Below are positions 24,617-33,434 of a stretch of DNA of 39,486 nt, piece by piece. The DNA comes from Bacteroidales bacterium (lineage in GTDB: Bacteria; Bacteroidota; Bacteroidia; Bacteroidales; UBA932). Location: assembly GCA_017617475.1 (NCBI GenBank), contig JAFZWC010000083.1:1-39486 (forward strand), in the 5' to 3' direction. The translations under genes and the position numbers were made by a program. Under the pieces are notes generated by a model. That model ran no database searches, was not told where the DNA came from, and saw only the letters and a program-made list of their open reading frames with translations. Within the stretch, counting starts at the first letter, position 1. Every line of letters begins with the position of its first letter.

Positions 24617-26130
24617 CAGAACTTTTCGGGACGCATCATCGGGAAGAACAAAACGTCCTGGATGGACTCCTGACCCGTCATGAACATGGTGAGGCGGTCA
24701 ATGCCTATGCCGATACCGGAAGTCGGCGGCATGCCGTACTCCAGGGCGCGGACAAAGTCGTAGTCCACGTACATGGCCTCGTCGTCACCCTTGCTCTTGA
24801 GGGCAGCCTGCTCCTCGAAGCGCTCCAGCTGGTCCACCGGGTCATTGAGCTCGGAATAGGCGTTGGCCAGTTCCTTGCCGTTCACAAAGAGCTCGAAACG
24901 CTCGGTGAGCGTGTCGTCGTAACGGCAGCGCTTGGTGAGCGGGCTCATCTCCACGGGGTAATCAATGATGAAGGTAGGCTGGATGAGGTTCTTCTCGCAG
25001 TATTCTCCGAAGATGGCGTCAATGAGCTTGCCAACGCCCATCTCGGGGCCGACCTCAACGTTCAGTTTCTTGCAGGTCTCGCGCAGCTGGGCCTCGTCCA
25101 TACCCTTCACGTCCACTCCGGCGTATTCCTTGATGGCTTCCAGGATGGGCAGGCGGCGGAACGGTCCGGCGAAGGAAATCTGGTTGCCGCCGATGGTCTT
25201 GGTGACCCCGCCGGTAGCCTCGGCCACCCGCTGGAGCATCTTCTCCGTGAACTCCATCATCCAGATGTAATCCTTGTAGGCAATGTACATCTCTACGCAG
25301 GTGAACTCCGGATTGTGCGTTTTGTCCATGCCCTCGTTGCGGAAGTTCTTGGCAAACTCGTACACGCCGGCGAAACCGCCCACAATCAGACGCTTGAGGT
25401 ACAGCTCATTGGCAATACGCATGTACATGTCCACGTCCAGGGCATTGTGGTGCGTGATGAACGGACGGGCCGTGGCGCCGCCGGGGATGGCCTGCAGGAT
25501 GGGGGTTTCCACCTCCAGGCAGCCGGCTTCGTTGAAGCACTGGCGCATGGTGTTCACAATCTGGGTGCGCTTGAAGAACACTTCCTTCACCTGGGGATTC
25601 ACCACCAGGTCCACATAACGCTGGCGGTAGCGGAGCTCCGGGTCTTCAAAGCTGTCGTGCACGGTACCGTCGGCATCCGTCTTCACGATGGGCAGTACGC
25701 GCAGGGACTTGCTCAGAACCGTGAGTTCCTTGGCGTGAACGCTCAGCTGGCCCGTCTGGGTAAAGAAGGCGAAGCCCTTGATACCCACAAAGTCGCCGAT
25801 GTCCAGAAGTTTCTTGAACACGGTGTTGTACAGAGTCTTGTCCTCACCGGGGCAAATCTCGTCCCTCTTGACGTATACCTGGATGCGGCCGGCGTGGTCC
25901 TGCAGTTCCATGAAGGACGCTGCGCCCATGATGCGGCGGCTCATGATTCGGCCGGCGATGCACACGTCCTGGAAATTGCCTTCCTCGGGCTTGTAACCCT
26001 CGGCAATCTCCACGGTGGTGGTGTTCACCGGATACATCGGTGCCGGGTACGGATTGATCCCCAGTTCACGAAGCTTTCCTAACGATTCCCTTCTTCCGAG
26101 CTCCTGCTCGTTAAACTCTGCGTATGCCAT
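24616..26130 (-). CDS. lysS: Lysyl-tRNA synthetase, class II
   Basis: This 504-residue enzyme charges tRNA-Lys. An N-terminal OB-fold anticodon-binding domain (about 55-150, [24 protein letters not shown]) precedes the class II core: motif 2 [20 protein letters not shown] and motif 3 [15 protein letters not shown]. Full length for the family. It is divergent from the ketopantoate-reductase-family gene and leads a two-gene operon with the SpoU methyltransferase. Confidence 0.97.
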   Translation of the reverse strand: MAYAEFNEQELGRRESLGKLRELGINPYPAPMYPVNTTTVEIAEGYKPEEGNFQDVCIAGRIMSRRIMGAASFMELQDHAGRIQVYVKRDEICPGEDKTLYNTVFKKLLDIGDFVGIKGFAFFTQTGQLSVHAKELTVLSKSLRVLPIVKTDADGTVHDSFEDPELRYRQRYVDLVVNPQVKEVFFKRTQIVNTMRQCFNEAGCLEVETPILQAIPGGATARPFITHHNALDVDMYMRIANELYLKRLIVGGFAGVYEFAKNFRNEGMDKTHNPEFTCVEMYIAYKDYIWMMEFTEKMLQRVAEATGGVTKTIGGNQISFAGPFRRLPILEAIKEYAGVDVKGMDEAQLRETCKKLNVEVGPEMGVGKLIDAIFGEYCEKNLIQPTFIIDYPVEMSPLTKRCRYDDTLTERFELFVNGKELANAYSELNDPVDQLERFEEQAALKSKGDDEAMYVDYDFVRALEYGMPPTSGIGIGIDRLTMFMTGQESIQDVLFFPMMRPEKF

Positions 26131-26156
26131 AATTATTACTTTTCAAATTTGGAGTA

Positions 26157-26164
26157 CAAAGATA
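26157..26164 (-). promoter_or_regulatory. -7 box of lysS
   Basis: The minus strand reads TATCTTTG, an exact TAnnTTTG match, 26 bases upstream of the lysS ATG. No convincing -33 element at 19-21 bp was found. Confidence 0.5.
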
Positions 26165-26203
26165 CGAAAAAATTGCTATATTCGTGGAATAAACCTATTC
26201 AGT

Positions 26204-27205
26204 ATGAGAGCTGCTATCTATGGCGCCGGTTCCATGGGAACCATTCTGGGTGCGTACATTACCCGTATGGGCGGACAAATAGACCTCATCAACCACAACA
26301 GGGCCCACATTGAGGCCCTGAAGGAAGACGGGGCACGCATAGTGGGCACCGTAGACTTCACCCAACCGGTATCGGCCCTCCTTCCGGAGGAAATGACAGG
26401 AAAATACGACATCATTATCCTCCTTACCAAGCAGCAGCACAACCGCGAGGTCTGCACCTTCCTCAAGGATTATCTGGCCGATGACGGCGTACTGGTCACC
26501 CTGCAGAACGGTCTGCCGGAAGACGGCATTGCCGAGGTCATCGGAGAAGACCGCGTGCTGGGCTGCATCGTAGCATGGGGCGCCACCATGCTGGGCCCCG
26601 GCCTGTGTGAGCTCACCAGTTCCCCCGACAGCCTTACCTTCGACCTGGGCCGCGTGGGCACCAAGCCGCACAAGTACATGGCCGACGTCATGCACCTGTT
26701 GGAGCTCATGGGCCCCGCCACCATCAAGCACAACTTCATCGGTATGCGCTGGAGCAAGCTCCTCATCAACTCGGCCTTCTCCGGCATGAGCACCGTGCTG
26801 GGCTGCACCTTCGGCGAGGCCGCCAAAAACAGGCAGAGCCGCCGGCTGGTCCTGGGCCTCATGAAGGAATGCATCGACGTCTGCGCCGCCGCCAACATCA
26901 AGATTGAACCCGTGCAGGGCAAGGACGCCGTCAAAATCTTCAACTACAAGGGCCCCATCAAGAAGTCCTTCGCCTACTTCGTCCTGCCCTTTGCCATCCG
27001 CAAGCACGCCCTCCTAAAGGCCAGTATGTTGCAGGATATCGAAAACGGAAAGAAGACGGAAGTGGACTCCCTCAACGGCGCCGTCGCCAGCACCGGCAGC
27101 AAGTTCGGCGTGCCCACTCCCCTCAATACAAAAGTCACCGCCCTCATCCATGAGATAGAGGACGGCAAACTCAAACCTTCGTTCGACAACCTGAAACTGT
27201 TTTAA
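26204..27205 (+). CDS. Ketopantoate reductase family protein (ApbA/PanE)
   Basis: This 333-residue protein has an N-terminal Rossmann fold for NADPH (IYGAGSMGTILGAYI, residues 4-18), ILLTKQQHN in the middle, LQNGLPE, and the KLLINSAFS lysine segment plus EVDSLNG near the C-terminus that mark ketopantoate reductases. PanE makes pantoate for coenzyme A. Family members also reduce other 2-oxo acids, so the exact substrate is open and I give no symbol. The true start is the ATG at 26204; the frame extends upstream without homology. It ends 17 bases before the small lipoprotein gene and is probably co-transcribed with it. Confidence 0.83.
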   Translation: MRAAIYGAGSMGTILGAYITRMGGQIDLINHNRAHIEALKEDGARIVGTVDFTQPVSALLPEEMTGKYDIIILLTKQQHNREVCTFLKDYLADDGVLVTLQNGLPEDGIAEVIGEDRVLGCIVAWGATMLGPGLCELTSSPDSLTFDLGRVGTKPHKYMADVMHLLELMGPATIKHNFIGMRWSKLLINSAFSGMSTVLGCTFGEAAKNRQSRRLVLGLMKECIDVCAAANIKIEPVQGKDAVKIFNYKGPIKKSFAYFVLPFAIRKHALLKASMLQDIENGKKTEVDSLNGAVASTGSKFGVPTPLNTKVTALIHEIEDGKLKPSFDNLKLF

Positions 27206-27222
27206 TACAATACTGTCTCCCC

Positions 27223-27411
27223 ATGAAAAAAGCATTTATCCGACTCCTGTGCCTCCTGCTGGGCCTGAACGTGTTCACGGCCTGTTATGGCCCTGGTCCC
27301 ATCCCGCCGGACAATCTGAAGGAAGATGTGGAGACGAAGGCGTTGCTGGAAGAGGAAGATCAGGAAGCAGAACCGCAGCCGGAAACGGAGGACGAACAAC
27401 AGCTTCCGTAA
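27223..27411 (+). CDS. Small acidic lipoprotein, candidate radical SAM substrate
   Basis: This 62-residue protein has a signal peptide with a lipobox ending FTAC (Cys21). The mature peptide is only 42 residues: it starts CYGPGPIPPDN and continues as an acidic, glutamate-rich tail ending QQLP. There is no globular domain. Its stop codon shares one base with the ATG of the radical SAM enzyme (TAATG), so the two are made together. Bacteroidota contain a described rSAM/lipoprotein pairing in which a small lipoprotein with a Tyr-Gly-(Thr/Pro)-Pro-like segment after the cysteine lies beside a SPASM enzyme; this looks like a short member. The modification, if any, is unknown. Confidence 0.75.
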   Translation: MKKAFIRLLCLLLGLNVFTACYGPGPIPPDNLKEDVETKALLEEEDQEAEPQPETEDEQQLP

Positions 27412-28481
27412 TGGCATTCCCTTCCGTCGGCCAGCGCATCTCCCTGGATTGGTACAGCCTCCTTCTGAGTCAGGAAAGGAGGCTGCATCCGCTTAGGCAG
27501 TTGTTCTGGGAATGCACCCTCCGCTGCAACCTCCACTGCCGGCATTGCGGCAGTGACTGCACGGCATCGGCCCTTACCCCTGACATGCCTTTCAAGGACT
27601 TCGAGAAAGTACTTCTGCGGCTGCGGGAAGCCTATAACCCTCGCGATATCCTGGTCATCTTCTCAGGCGGGGAACCGCTCATGCGGGCCGATCTGCCCCG
27701 TTGCGGCCAGCGGGTAAAGGAGCTTGGTTTCCCCTGGGGCATGGTATCCAACGGCTATCTGATGACGCCCCGCAAGATAGCGGAACTGCTGTCGGCGGGA
27801 ATGAGTACGTGCACCATTAGTTTAGACGGCCTGGAGCAGGAGCACGACTGGATGCGCGGAGTGCCTGGCTCCTTTGCCAGGGCCGATGCGGCCATCCGCA
27901 ACTTGGCGGCCCTTACTTCCATCGGCTTTGATGTAGTGACCTGCGTCACGCAGCGGAACTTCGGCCAGCTGGAGGCCATCAAGGCCTACCTGACAGAAGC
28001 AGGCGTCCGGAGGTGGCGAATCTTCACCGTGTTCCCGGTGGGCCGCGCTGCCACTGACCCGGACATGCAGCTTTCCAAGGATCAGTACCGTTCCCTCATG
28101 GAGTTTATTGTCCGCTGCCGCAAGGAAAAGAGCGGCATCCATGTGACCTATGGTTGCGAAGGCTTCCTGGGCCCCTATGAGCGCAAGGTGAGGGACCTTC
28201 CGTTCTCCTGCCAGGCCGGCCTGAGCATTGCTTCCGTCCGTATAGACGGCTCCATTTCCGGCTGCACCAGCATCCGCTCCTCCTTCAGCCAGGGGAGCAT
28301 TTACAAGGACGATTTTGTGGACGTATGGGAAAACCGTTTCGGTGTTTTCCGGGATCATACTACCTTACGGAACGGCCCCTGCACAAACTGCAAGTGGTGG
28401 AAATGGTGCCAGGGCAACGGCATGCATCTTAGGGGAGACAACGGCGAGCTGCTGCTTTGTAACCTGGAAAGGATTTTTTAA
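27411..28481 (+). CDS. Radical SAM/SPASM-domain peptide-modifying enzyme
   Basis: This 356-residue enzyme has the cluster motif CNLHCRHC (Cys39, 43, 46) preceded by an extra Cys35 and followed by Cys50, the SAM-contacting FSGGEPL (84-90) and a C-terminal SPASM-type cysteine set (Cys249, 267, 285, 324, 327, 333, 350) able to hold auxiliary 4Fe-4S clusters. Such enzymes make crosslinks or epimerise residues in ribosomal peptides. The frame is open upstream, but the ATG at 27411 overlaps the small lipoprotein stop and gives a full-length protein. The lipoprotein is the obvious substrate candidate. No protease, transporter or RRE-type partner lies next to it; the downstream gene is convergent. 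Confidence 0.88.
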   Translation: MAFPSVGQRISLDWYSLLLSQERRLHPLRQLFWECTLRCNLHCRHCGSDCTASALTPDMPFKDFEKVLLRLREAYNPRDILVIFSGGEPLMRADLPRCGQRVKELGFPWGMVSNGYLMTPRKIAELLSAGMSTCTISLDGLEQEHDWMRGVPGSFARADAAIRNLAALTSIGFDVVTCVTQRNFGQLEAIKAYLTEAGVRRWRIFTVFPVGRAATDPDMQLSKDQYRSLMEFIVRCRKEKSGIHVTYGCEGFLGPYERKVRDLPFSCQAGLSIASVRIDGSISGCTSIRSSFSQGSIYKDDFVDVWENRFGVFRDHTTLRNGPCTNCKWWKWCQGNGMHLRGDNGELLLCNLERIF

Positions 28482-28493
28482 CTTCCCTATATC

Positions 28494-28967
28494 CTACTGT
28501 GCCAGATTATATGCGCCGAGCCCCAGAAGGGAGGCGGTGAGCATGATGGCGCCGGCCAGCAGAACGCCGCCGAGGGCCGCCATGGTGCTTTTCTTGAAGT
28601 CCATGTTCAGGATGCTGGCGGCCAGCATGCCGGTCCAGGCGCCGGTGCCGGGCACGGGAATACCCACGAACAGGAACAGGGCCCAATAGAGTCCCTTGCC
28701 GGCTTTCTCCTCCAGCTTTCGGCCCCCTTTTTCGCCTTTCTGCAGGCACCAGGTAAAGAAGCCGCCGATGACTTTCTTGTCCTTTCCCCACTCCAGCACC
28801 TTGCGGGCAAACAGGAAGATGAAGGGGACGGGAAGCATGTTGCCGATGACCGCCACAATGATGGAAGGCACCAGGGGAAGGCCCCAGAAAACAGCATAGG
28901 GCAGTGCGCCGCGGATTTCAATAAGCGGCAGCATGGAGATGAGGAAAACCCAGATATACTTTTTCAT
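28494..28967 (-). CDS. Small multidrug-export-like membrane protein (COG2426 type)
   Basis: This 157-residue inner-membrane protein has about four hydrophobic segments, with PLIEIRGALPYAVFWGLP near the N-terminus and FVGIPVPGTGAWTGMLAA in the second half, the pattern of the putative small multidrug export family. Transport activity for that family is, as far as I know, not well proven. It overlaps the preceding PfkB kinase gene by four bases (ATGA), so the two are coupled. Confidence 0.8.
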   Translation of the reverse strand: MKKYIWVFLISMLPLIEIRGALPYAVFWGLPLVPSIIVAVIGNMLPVPFIFLFARKVLEWGKDKKVIGGFFTWCLQKGEKGGRKLEEKAGKGLYWALFLFVGIPVPGTGAWTGMLAASILNMDFKKSTMAALGGVLLAGAIMLTASLLGLGAYNLAQ

Positions 28968-29974
28968 CGGTCGGTGTAGGCAGGGGTATTGGCAGCGATG
29001 AGCGCGCGAATCTCTTCCTTAGCTTCCCTCCAGCGGGGAATGTCAATCTTGGTGCCGATTACCTCCACCACTTTGGCGGCGATGATGGAGCCGATTTCAC
29101 CGCAAACTTTCAGCGGCAGCCCCAGGGAATGGGCATAGAGGAAACCGGCAGCATACGTGTCTCCGGCGCCGGTGGCGTCGATGGGCTTGGCGGGCCAGGG
29201 TTCAATGAAATGGTACTCATTCCCGGACTTGACCATGGAACCGGACTTGCCCACCTTCACTACGGCAATCTTGCAGTGTTTGGAAAGTTCCTGGATGGCT
29301 TCCTGCGGTTCTTTCTTGGTGAAGGCCTTGGCTTCGGTTTCGTTGGCGAACACAATGTCTACGTAGTTCTCCACCAGGTTGTGGAAAAAGGCCAGGTTGG
29401 AGTCTACCACATTGTAGGAGGCCATGTCAATGGAAATGGTACAGCCTGCAGCCTTGGCCAGGCGGGCAGCCTTGGAGATAAGTTCCTGGTTCTGTACCAG
29501 ATAACCCTCGATATGGAAATAATCGTACCCTTCGAAGAAGGAGGGATCCAGGTCGTCGGGGCCCAGTTCCAGGGTGGCGCCCATGTAATCGGCAAAGGTT
29601 CTTTCGGCATTGGCGCCCGTGATGAAGACCATGCACCGGCCGCTGGATTTGGTTCCGTAGAGCATTTGGGCGCGCACGCCGTACTGTTCCATGGTGCTCT
29701 TGAAGAGGTTGCCCAAATCGTCGTTCCCTATTTTTCCCAGGAATCCGGAAGGCATGCCGAAGATGGCCGTGCAGGTGATGGTATTGGCTGCGCTGCCGCC
29801 CGGGACATACTTTACACCATATCCCTTAAGGGCTTCCCAAATGCGGTCGCCGGTTTCCATGTCCACGTGCTGCATGCTGCCCAGGGGCAGGTGGAAGGTC
29901 TTGAGGAGGGTGTCGTCCGGGAGGACGGCCAGGATGTCGGTGAGGGCGTTGCCTATGCCGAGGATGGATTTCAT
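28964..29974 (-). CDS. PfkB-family carbohydrate/adenosine kinase
   Basis: This 336-residue ribokinase-fold enzyme has the N-terminal GGSAANT motif (59-65) and the C-terminal signature DATGAGDTYAAGF with the catalytic aspartate. Closely similar Bacteroidota proteins are usually labelled adenosine kinase, which would phosphorylate adenosine to AMP for salvage; other sugars remain possible. It starts at 29974 and is divergent from the membrane protein gene at 30039, with a shared promoter region. The exporter-like gene follows with an ATGA overlap. Confidence 0.87.
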   Translation of the reverse strand: MKSILGIGNALTDILAVLPDDTLLKTFHLPLGSMQHVDMETGDRIWEALKGYGVKYVPGGSAANTITCTAIFGMPSGFLGKIGNDDLGNLFKSTMEQYGVRAQMLYGTKSSGRCMVFITGANAERTFADYMGATLELGPDDLDPSFFEGYDYFHIEGYLVQNQELISKAARLAKAAGCTISIDMASYNVVDSNLAFFHNLVENYVDIVFANETEAKAFTKKEPQEAIQELSKHCKIAVVKVGKSGSMVKSGNEYHFIEPWPAKPIDATGAGDTYAAGFLYAHSLGLPLKVCGEIGSIIAAKVVEVIGTKIDIPRWREAKEEIRALIAANTPAYTDR

Positions 29975-29994
29975 ACAGGAAGCGTTTTAACTCA

Positions 29995-30002
29995 CAAATT
30001 TA
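29995..30002 (-). promoter_or_regulatory. -7 box of the PfkB kinase gene
   Basis: The minus strand reads TAAATTTG, an exact TAnnTTTG match, 20 bases upstream of the start codon. No good -33 element. Confidence 0.5.
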
Positions 30003-30025
30003 GCCATTATTTGACAATTTTCCAC

Positions 30026-30033
30026 TACCTTTG
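30026..30033 (+). promoter_or_regulatory. -7 box of the flippase-like gene, probably leaderless
   Basis: TACCTTTG matches TAnnTTTG and ends five bases before the ATG at 30039, so the transcript should start at or within a base or two of the start codon. Confidence 0.5.
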
Positions 30034-30038
30034 TATGT

Positions 30039-31049
30039 ATGCAGAAGAAAACCAAAAGCATCCTTTCCTATGCGTTCTGGATGGCCGTCGCGGCCGTCCT
30101 GGTTTACTTTTGCCTGCGCAATATTGACTGGGGCCAGTTCGTCCAGGCCCTGGAAGAGTGCAAATGGGAGTACGTGATTGCCTCCATGCTGCTGGGCCTG
30201 CTGTCGCTCTTCCTCAGGGGCCTCCGCTGGCGCATGCTCCTCACGCCCATCGACCCGGACACATCCATCCTCACCTGTTTCAACGCCTATAACATCTGCA
30301 GCGTTACCAACATCGTCCTGCCCCGCGCCGGAGAGGTGGTGCGCCTGGCGTACATCGTGAAGCATTCCTCCCGCGACGAAGAGGGGAAAAGGGTGTTGTC
30401 GGCCGATAAAGTGCTGGGAACAGTGGTGATTGAGCGCGCCTGGGACATCGTTTTCGTGGCCGTGCTGGCCACCCTGTTCACCTTGCTTAACTGGCAAACC
30501 TTCGGCTCCTTCTTCTCGGAACTGGTGGCCTCCATGGGGGGTACCAGCAAGGGGCTTCTGTGGCTGGCCGTGGCCCTGCTCCTGTTCATTCCCGTCTTTG
30601 TTGTCCTGGCCAAGCATTTGAATCACAAAGGCGGCATCTGGGCCAAAACGTGGGGATTCCTGGAAGGCATAGGCAAAGGCCTGGGAACCTTCCGCCACAT
30701 GAAGAACGGCTGGGTGTTCATCCTTCTTACCGTCATCATCTGGCTTCTGTACTGGGTCATGAGCGTATGTATCCTCTGGGCCCTCCAGGATATTCCGGAC
30801 TTCGCCCCGCTCACCCTTGTGGACGCCCTCTTCCTGTCCATCGTGGGCAGTATGAGTGCCCTGGTGCCCGTTCCGGGCGGTTTCGGCGCCTATCACGGCC
30901 TGGTGGGCGGCGCCCTCAAGAGCCTCTGGAGCATCCCCATGAGCACCGGTATGGTGTATGCCACGCTCAATCATGAGTCCCAGATCATCACCCAGGCCCT
31001 GGCCGGAGTAGTATCCTACATTCACGAGAGTTTCTTCCGCAAGAAATGA
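30039..31049 (+). CDS. Lysylphosphatidylglycerol-synthase-like transmembrane protein (UPF0104/AglD2 type)
   Basis: This 336-residue inner-membrane protein has about eight hydrophobic helices and the family markers LRGLRWRMLL, NAYNICSVTNIVLPRAGEVVRLAYI, VIERAWDI and LVPVPGGFGAYHG. It corresponds to the flippase-like membrane part of MprF without the aminoacyl-transfer domain. The role in Bacteroidota is unproven; lipid flipping or glycan assembly are the usual suggestions. It shares four bases with aroE (ATGA), so translation is coupled, although the functions look unrelated. Confidence 0.83.
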   Translation: MQKKTKSILSYAFWMAVAAVLVYFCLRNIDWGQFVQALEECKWEYVIASMLLGLLSLFLRGLRWRMLLTPIDPDTSILTCFNAYNICSVTNIVLPRAGEVVRLAYIVKHSSRDEEGKRVLSADKVLGTVVIERAWDIVFVAVLATLFTLLNWQTFGSFFSELVASMGGTSKGLLWLAVALLLFIPVFVVLAKHLNHKGGIWAKTWGFLEGIGKGLGTFRHMKNGWVFILLTVIIWLLYWVMSVCILWALQDIPDFAPLTLVDALFLSIVGSMSALVPVPGGFGAYHGLVGGALKSLWSIPMSTGMVYATLNHESQIITQALAGVVSYIHESFFRKK

Positions 31050-31771
31050 AGTTCGCCCTCATTGGTCATCCGATAGCCGGATCCCTTAGCCCGGCCCTGT
31101 TTTCCGCCGCATACGACGGACGCTATCCCTATGATTTGCTGGATTTCGAAGCCTTTGAGGACGCCTGGAACACGTTCCTGGCGCACTATTCCGGCATCAA
31201 CGTGACGGCCCCCTTCAAGCAGGACGCGTACAAGAGCGTGAACTGGCTGTCGGAAGGCGCCCGCGCTACGGGAGCCGTGAATCTGGTAATAAAGGCCGAT
31301 GACGGACTTCGTGGTTACAATACCGACGTGGACGGCATCATGGGTGCGGTGCGGGAAGCGGGCCTCCCCGTGAAAGACGCCCTGGTGGTAGGAACGGGCG
31401 GAGCCGCGCGGGCTGCCATCGTGGCCGCCCGGGAACTGGACTGCCAGGTAACGGTGGCCGGCCGCTCGGCCGCCAAAGTTGAGGCTCTCGCACTGGAATT
31501 CGGCACAAAAACCGCCTCCTGGGACCGCCTGGATGCCCTTCGGCCCGGCCTGGTGATTTACACGCTTCCGGGCGGTGTTCCCGTGCCCCGGGGCCTGAAT
31601 TTTGCAGAGGCTGTGGTGCTGGAGGCCGAGTATAAAAAGCCCTCGCTTTCCAGTCTTCCCTGCAAGGCTTATATCCCCGGCCGGCGCTGGCTAATATGGC
31701 AGGCTGCCGCCGGATACGAGCTGTTCACCGGAGAGAAACCCAATATGCAAAACCTTATTAACGCTATATAA
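31046..31771 (+). CDS. aroE: Shikimate dehydrogenase
   Basis: This 241-residue enzyme reduces 3-dehydroshikimate with NADPH. It has the substrate-binding [10 protein letters not shown], the catalytic lysine in INVTAPFK, the GYNTD aspartate and the dinucleotide loop [11 protein letters not shown], followed by VAGRSAAK. It is somewhat shorter than E. coli AroE (272 residues), as in other Bacteroidota. It overlaps the preceding membrane protein gene and ends two bases before ssb. Confidence 0.93.
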   Translation: MKFALIGHPIAGSLSPALFSAAYDGRYPYDLLDFEAFEDAWNTFLAHYSGINVTAPFKQDAYKSVNWLSEGARATGAVNLVIKADDGLRGYNTDVDGIMGAVREAGLPVKDALVVGTGGAARAAIVAARELDCQVTVAGRSAAKVEALALEFGTKTASWDRLDALRPGLVIYTLPGGVPVPRGLNFAEAVVLEAEYKKPSLSSLPCKAYIPGRRWLIWQAAAGYELFTGEKPNMQNLINAI

Positions 31772-31773
31772 TT

Positions 31774-32295
31774 ATGTCACTGAACAAAGTAATGCTCATC
31801 GGTAACGTTGGCAATGACCCCGAAGTACGTTACCTCGAATCCAACCCCCAGAATCCGCAGGCCAATGCCAAGGTGGCCTCCTTCCGCCTGGCAACCACGG
31901 AACGCTATCGTGACCGCAGCGGAGAACTCCGCGAAAACACCGAATGGCACAGCATCGTAGTCTGGCGCAACAACGCCGACGTGGTGGAAAAATTCGTCCA
32001 CAAAGGCAGCCAGGTGTACATTGAAGGCAAACTCCGCACCCGCCAGTGGACGGACCAGACCGGCAACAAAAGATATACTACAGAGGTAGTGGCCGATACC
32101 CTCCAGCTCCTGGGCAAGCGCCCGGACGGAGAACAGAGCCAGCCCGGCGGTTACCAGGGCGGCTATGCCCAGCAGCCCGCCGCCCAGCCGGCCTATCAGC
32201 CCGCTCCGGCCCCCGCGCCCCAGCCGGCACCCGTCAATCCCGGCTACCAGGGACCTCTCCCTGCCGCCGAACCGTCGGATGATCTGCCGTTCTGA
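31774..32295 (+). CDS. ssb: Single-stranded DNA-binding protein
   Basis: This 173-residue protein has the OB fold starting [18 protein letters not shown] and the EWHSIVVW strand (about 1-110), a proline/glutamine/alanine-rich linker and the C-terminal tip PSDDLPF, the docking site for RecJ, RecO, PriA and other partners. It coats single-stranded DNA as a tetramer in replication and repair. A strong bidirectional hairpin terminator lies 36 bases after its stop. Confidence 0.96.
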   Translation: MSLNKVMLIGNVGNDPEVRYLESNPQNPQANAKVASFRLATTERYRDRSGELRENTEWHSIVVWRNNADVVEKFVHKGSQVYIEGKLRTRQWTDQTGNKRYTTEVVADTLQLLGKRPDGEQSQPGGYQGGYAQQPAAQPAYQPAPAPAPQPAPVNPGYQGPLPAAEPSDDLPF

Positions 32296-32331
32296 TTTGC
32301 CGTAAAACGGAAGTCACTAAGTATCATGCAT

Positions 32332-32376
32332 TTACAGAAATCCTCCTCCGAAAAACGCGGAGGAGGATTTCTGTAA
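32332..32376. terminator. Bidirectional hairpin terminator between ssb and threonine aldolase
   Basis: A perfect 19-bp inverted repeat (32332-32350 with 32358-32376) around the loop AAAAACG lies between two convergent genes. There is no long U-tract on either side, only a TTTCTGTAA-type tail inside the stem, but the length and position fit a shared terminator. Confidence 0.75.
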
Positions 32377-32402
32377 GTACCAGTATATGAATCAGTTCCA
32401 TT

Positions 32403-33431
32403 TCACGGCAATAGTGACGAAAGTTCATCAATCTGTTCAGGAGTAGTGGCCCAGCTGGTGGCAAAGCGCGTGACGGCGCGGCCGTCCGGCAGGCGCTCCC
32501 ATACTTCGTAAGCCACCTTCCCTTCTAGAGCCTTAGCCGCATCCGGTGTAAGGAGGATAAACTGCTGGTTGGTGGGAGAATCCAGGAAGAGCTCGTAGCC
32601 CTTGGCTACAAACATCGCCTTCATTTTCATGGCCAGGTCAATGGCCCCCTTGGCAATCTTGAAATACAACCCGTCCGTGAACAGGGTCTCAAACTGGATA
32701 CCCGTCAGCCGGCCTTTGGCCAGCAGGGCGCCATGCTGTTTCACCATGGTGAAGAAGTGCTCCGGAGCCTTCCCGGAAGGGAAAACCACGGCCTCGCCAC
32801 ACAGGGCACCCACCTTGGTACCGCCGATGGTGAACACGTTGCAAAGACCCGCAAGTTCCTGCAGGGTAATATCGCAAGTCGGGCTCATGAGACCGTAACC
32901 CAGACGGGCCCCATCCACAAACAGCGGCAGGGAATACTCCTTGCAAACGGCATGAATCTCAGTGAGTTCCTTCTTGGAATAGATGGTGCCGTACTCCGTG
33001 GGGAAGGAGATGCACACCAGACCGGGAAACACCATGTGGTCGTAGGAACCGTCGGCATAGAATCCTTCCAGATAAGCCTTTAATTCCGATGCCCAAATCT
33101 TTCCCTCGTGCTGGGGAAGGGTAAGCACCTTATGGCCAGTATATTCCACAGCGCCCGCCTCATGGACGGCAATGTGCCCCGTAGTGGCCGCTACCACGCC
33201 CTGGAAATCCTTGAGCATAGTGGCAATGACGGTGGAATTGGTCTGCGTGCCACCGGTCAGGAGAAAGACCTCGGCCCCGGGGCAACCCACGGCTTCGCGG
33301 ATCAGGGCTTTGGCCGATGCCGTGAATGAATCGGCCCCATAGCCGGGTTCCTGGCAGAAATTGGTAGCCATCAGGCGCTCAAGAATGGCCGGATGCGCCC
33401 CTTCATTGTAGTCGCAAGTAAAGGAAATCAT
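32403..33431 (-). CDS. Low-specificity L-threonine aldolase
   Basis: This 342-residue PLP enzyme cleaves L-threonine or L-allo-threonine to glycine and acetaldehyde. Visible are FLLTGGTQTN (phosphate-binding region), PLFVDGARLGYG (aspartate contacting the PLP ring) and FTIGGTKVGAL with the Schiff-base lysine. The start at 33431 lies three bases after the stop of the exonuclease gene, so the two form an operon. Related beta-eliminating lyases share the fold, but the GGTKxGA lysine context is typical of the LtaE family. Confidence 0.9.
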   Translation of the reverse strand: MISFTCDYNEGAHPAILERLMATNFCQEPGYGADSFTASAKALIREAVGCPGAEVFLLTGGTQTNSTVIATMLKDFQGVVAATTGHIAVHEAGAVEYTGHKVLTLPQHEGKIWASELKAYLEGFYADGSYDHMVFPGLVCISFPTEYGTIYSKKELTEIHAVCKEYSLPLFVDGARLGYGLMSPTCDITLQELAGLCNVFTIGGTKVGALCGEAVVFPSGKAPEHFFTMVKQHGALLAKGRLTGIQFETLFTDGLYFKIAKGAIDLAMKMKAMFVAKGYELFLDSPTNQQFILLTPDAAKALEGKVAYEVWERLPDGRAVTRFATSWATTPEQIDELSSLLP

Positions 33432-33434
33432 GGG

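Noticed and set aside
27249..27410. Upstream extension of the radical SAM enzyme frame
   Set aside because: It lies over the small lipoprotein gene in another frame. The ATG at 27411 overlapping its stop gives a normal full-length enzyme.
27538..27556. Short inverted repeat CTGCCG/CGGCAG in the radical SAM gene
   Set aside because: Only six pairs, and it encodes the conserved cysteine motif; most likely a by-product of coding.
10975..30013. ATTG/TTTG elements 12 bases upstream of several -7 boxes (uvrA, the flippase-like gene, PfkB)
   Set aside because: The accepted -33 to -7 spacing is about 19-21 bases. AT-rich flanks make such short matches likely by chance.
31298..31316. A stretch in aroE (TAATAAAGGCCGATGA) resembling the hairpin loop core
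   Set aside because: No inverted arms flank it and the encoded residues ([14 protein letters not shown]) are normal for AroE.
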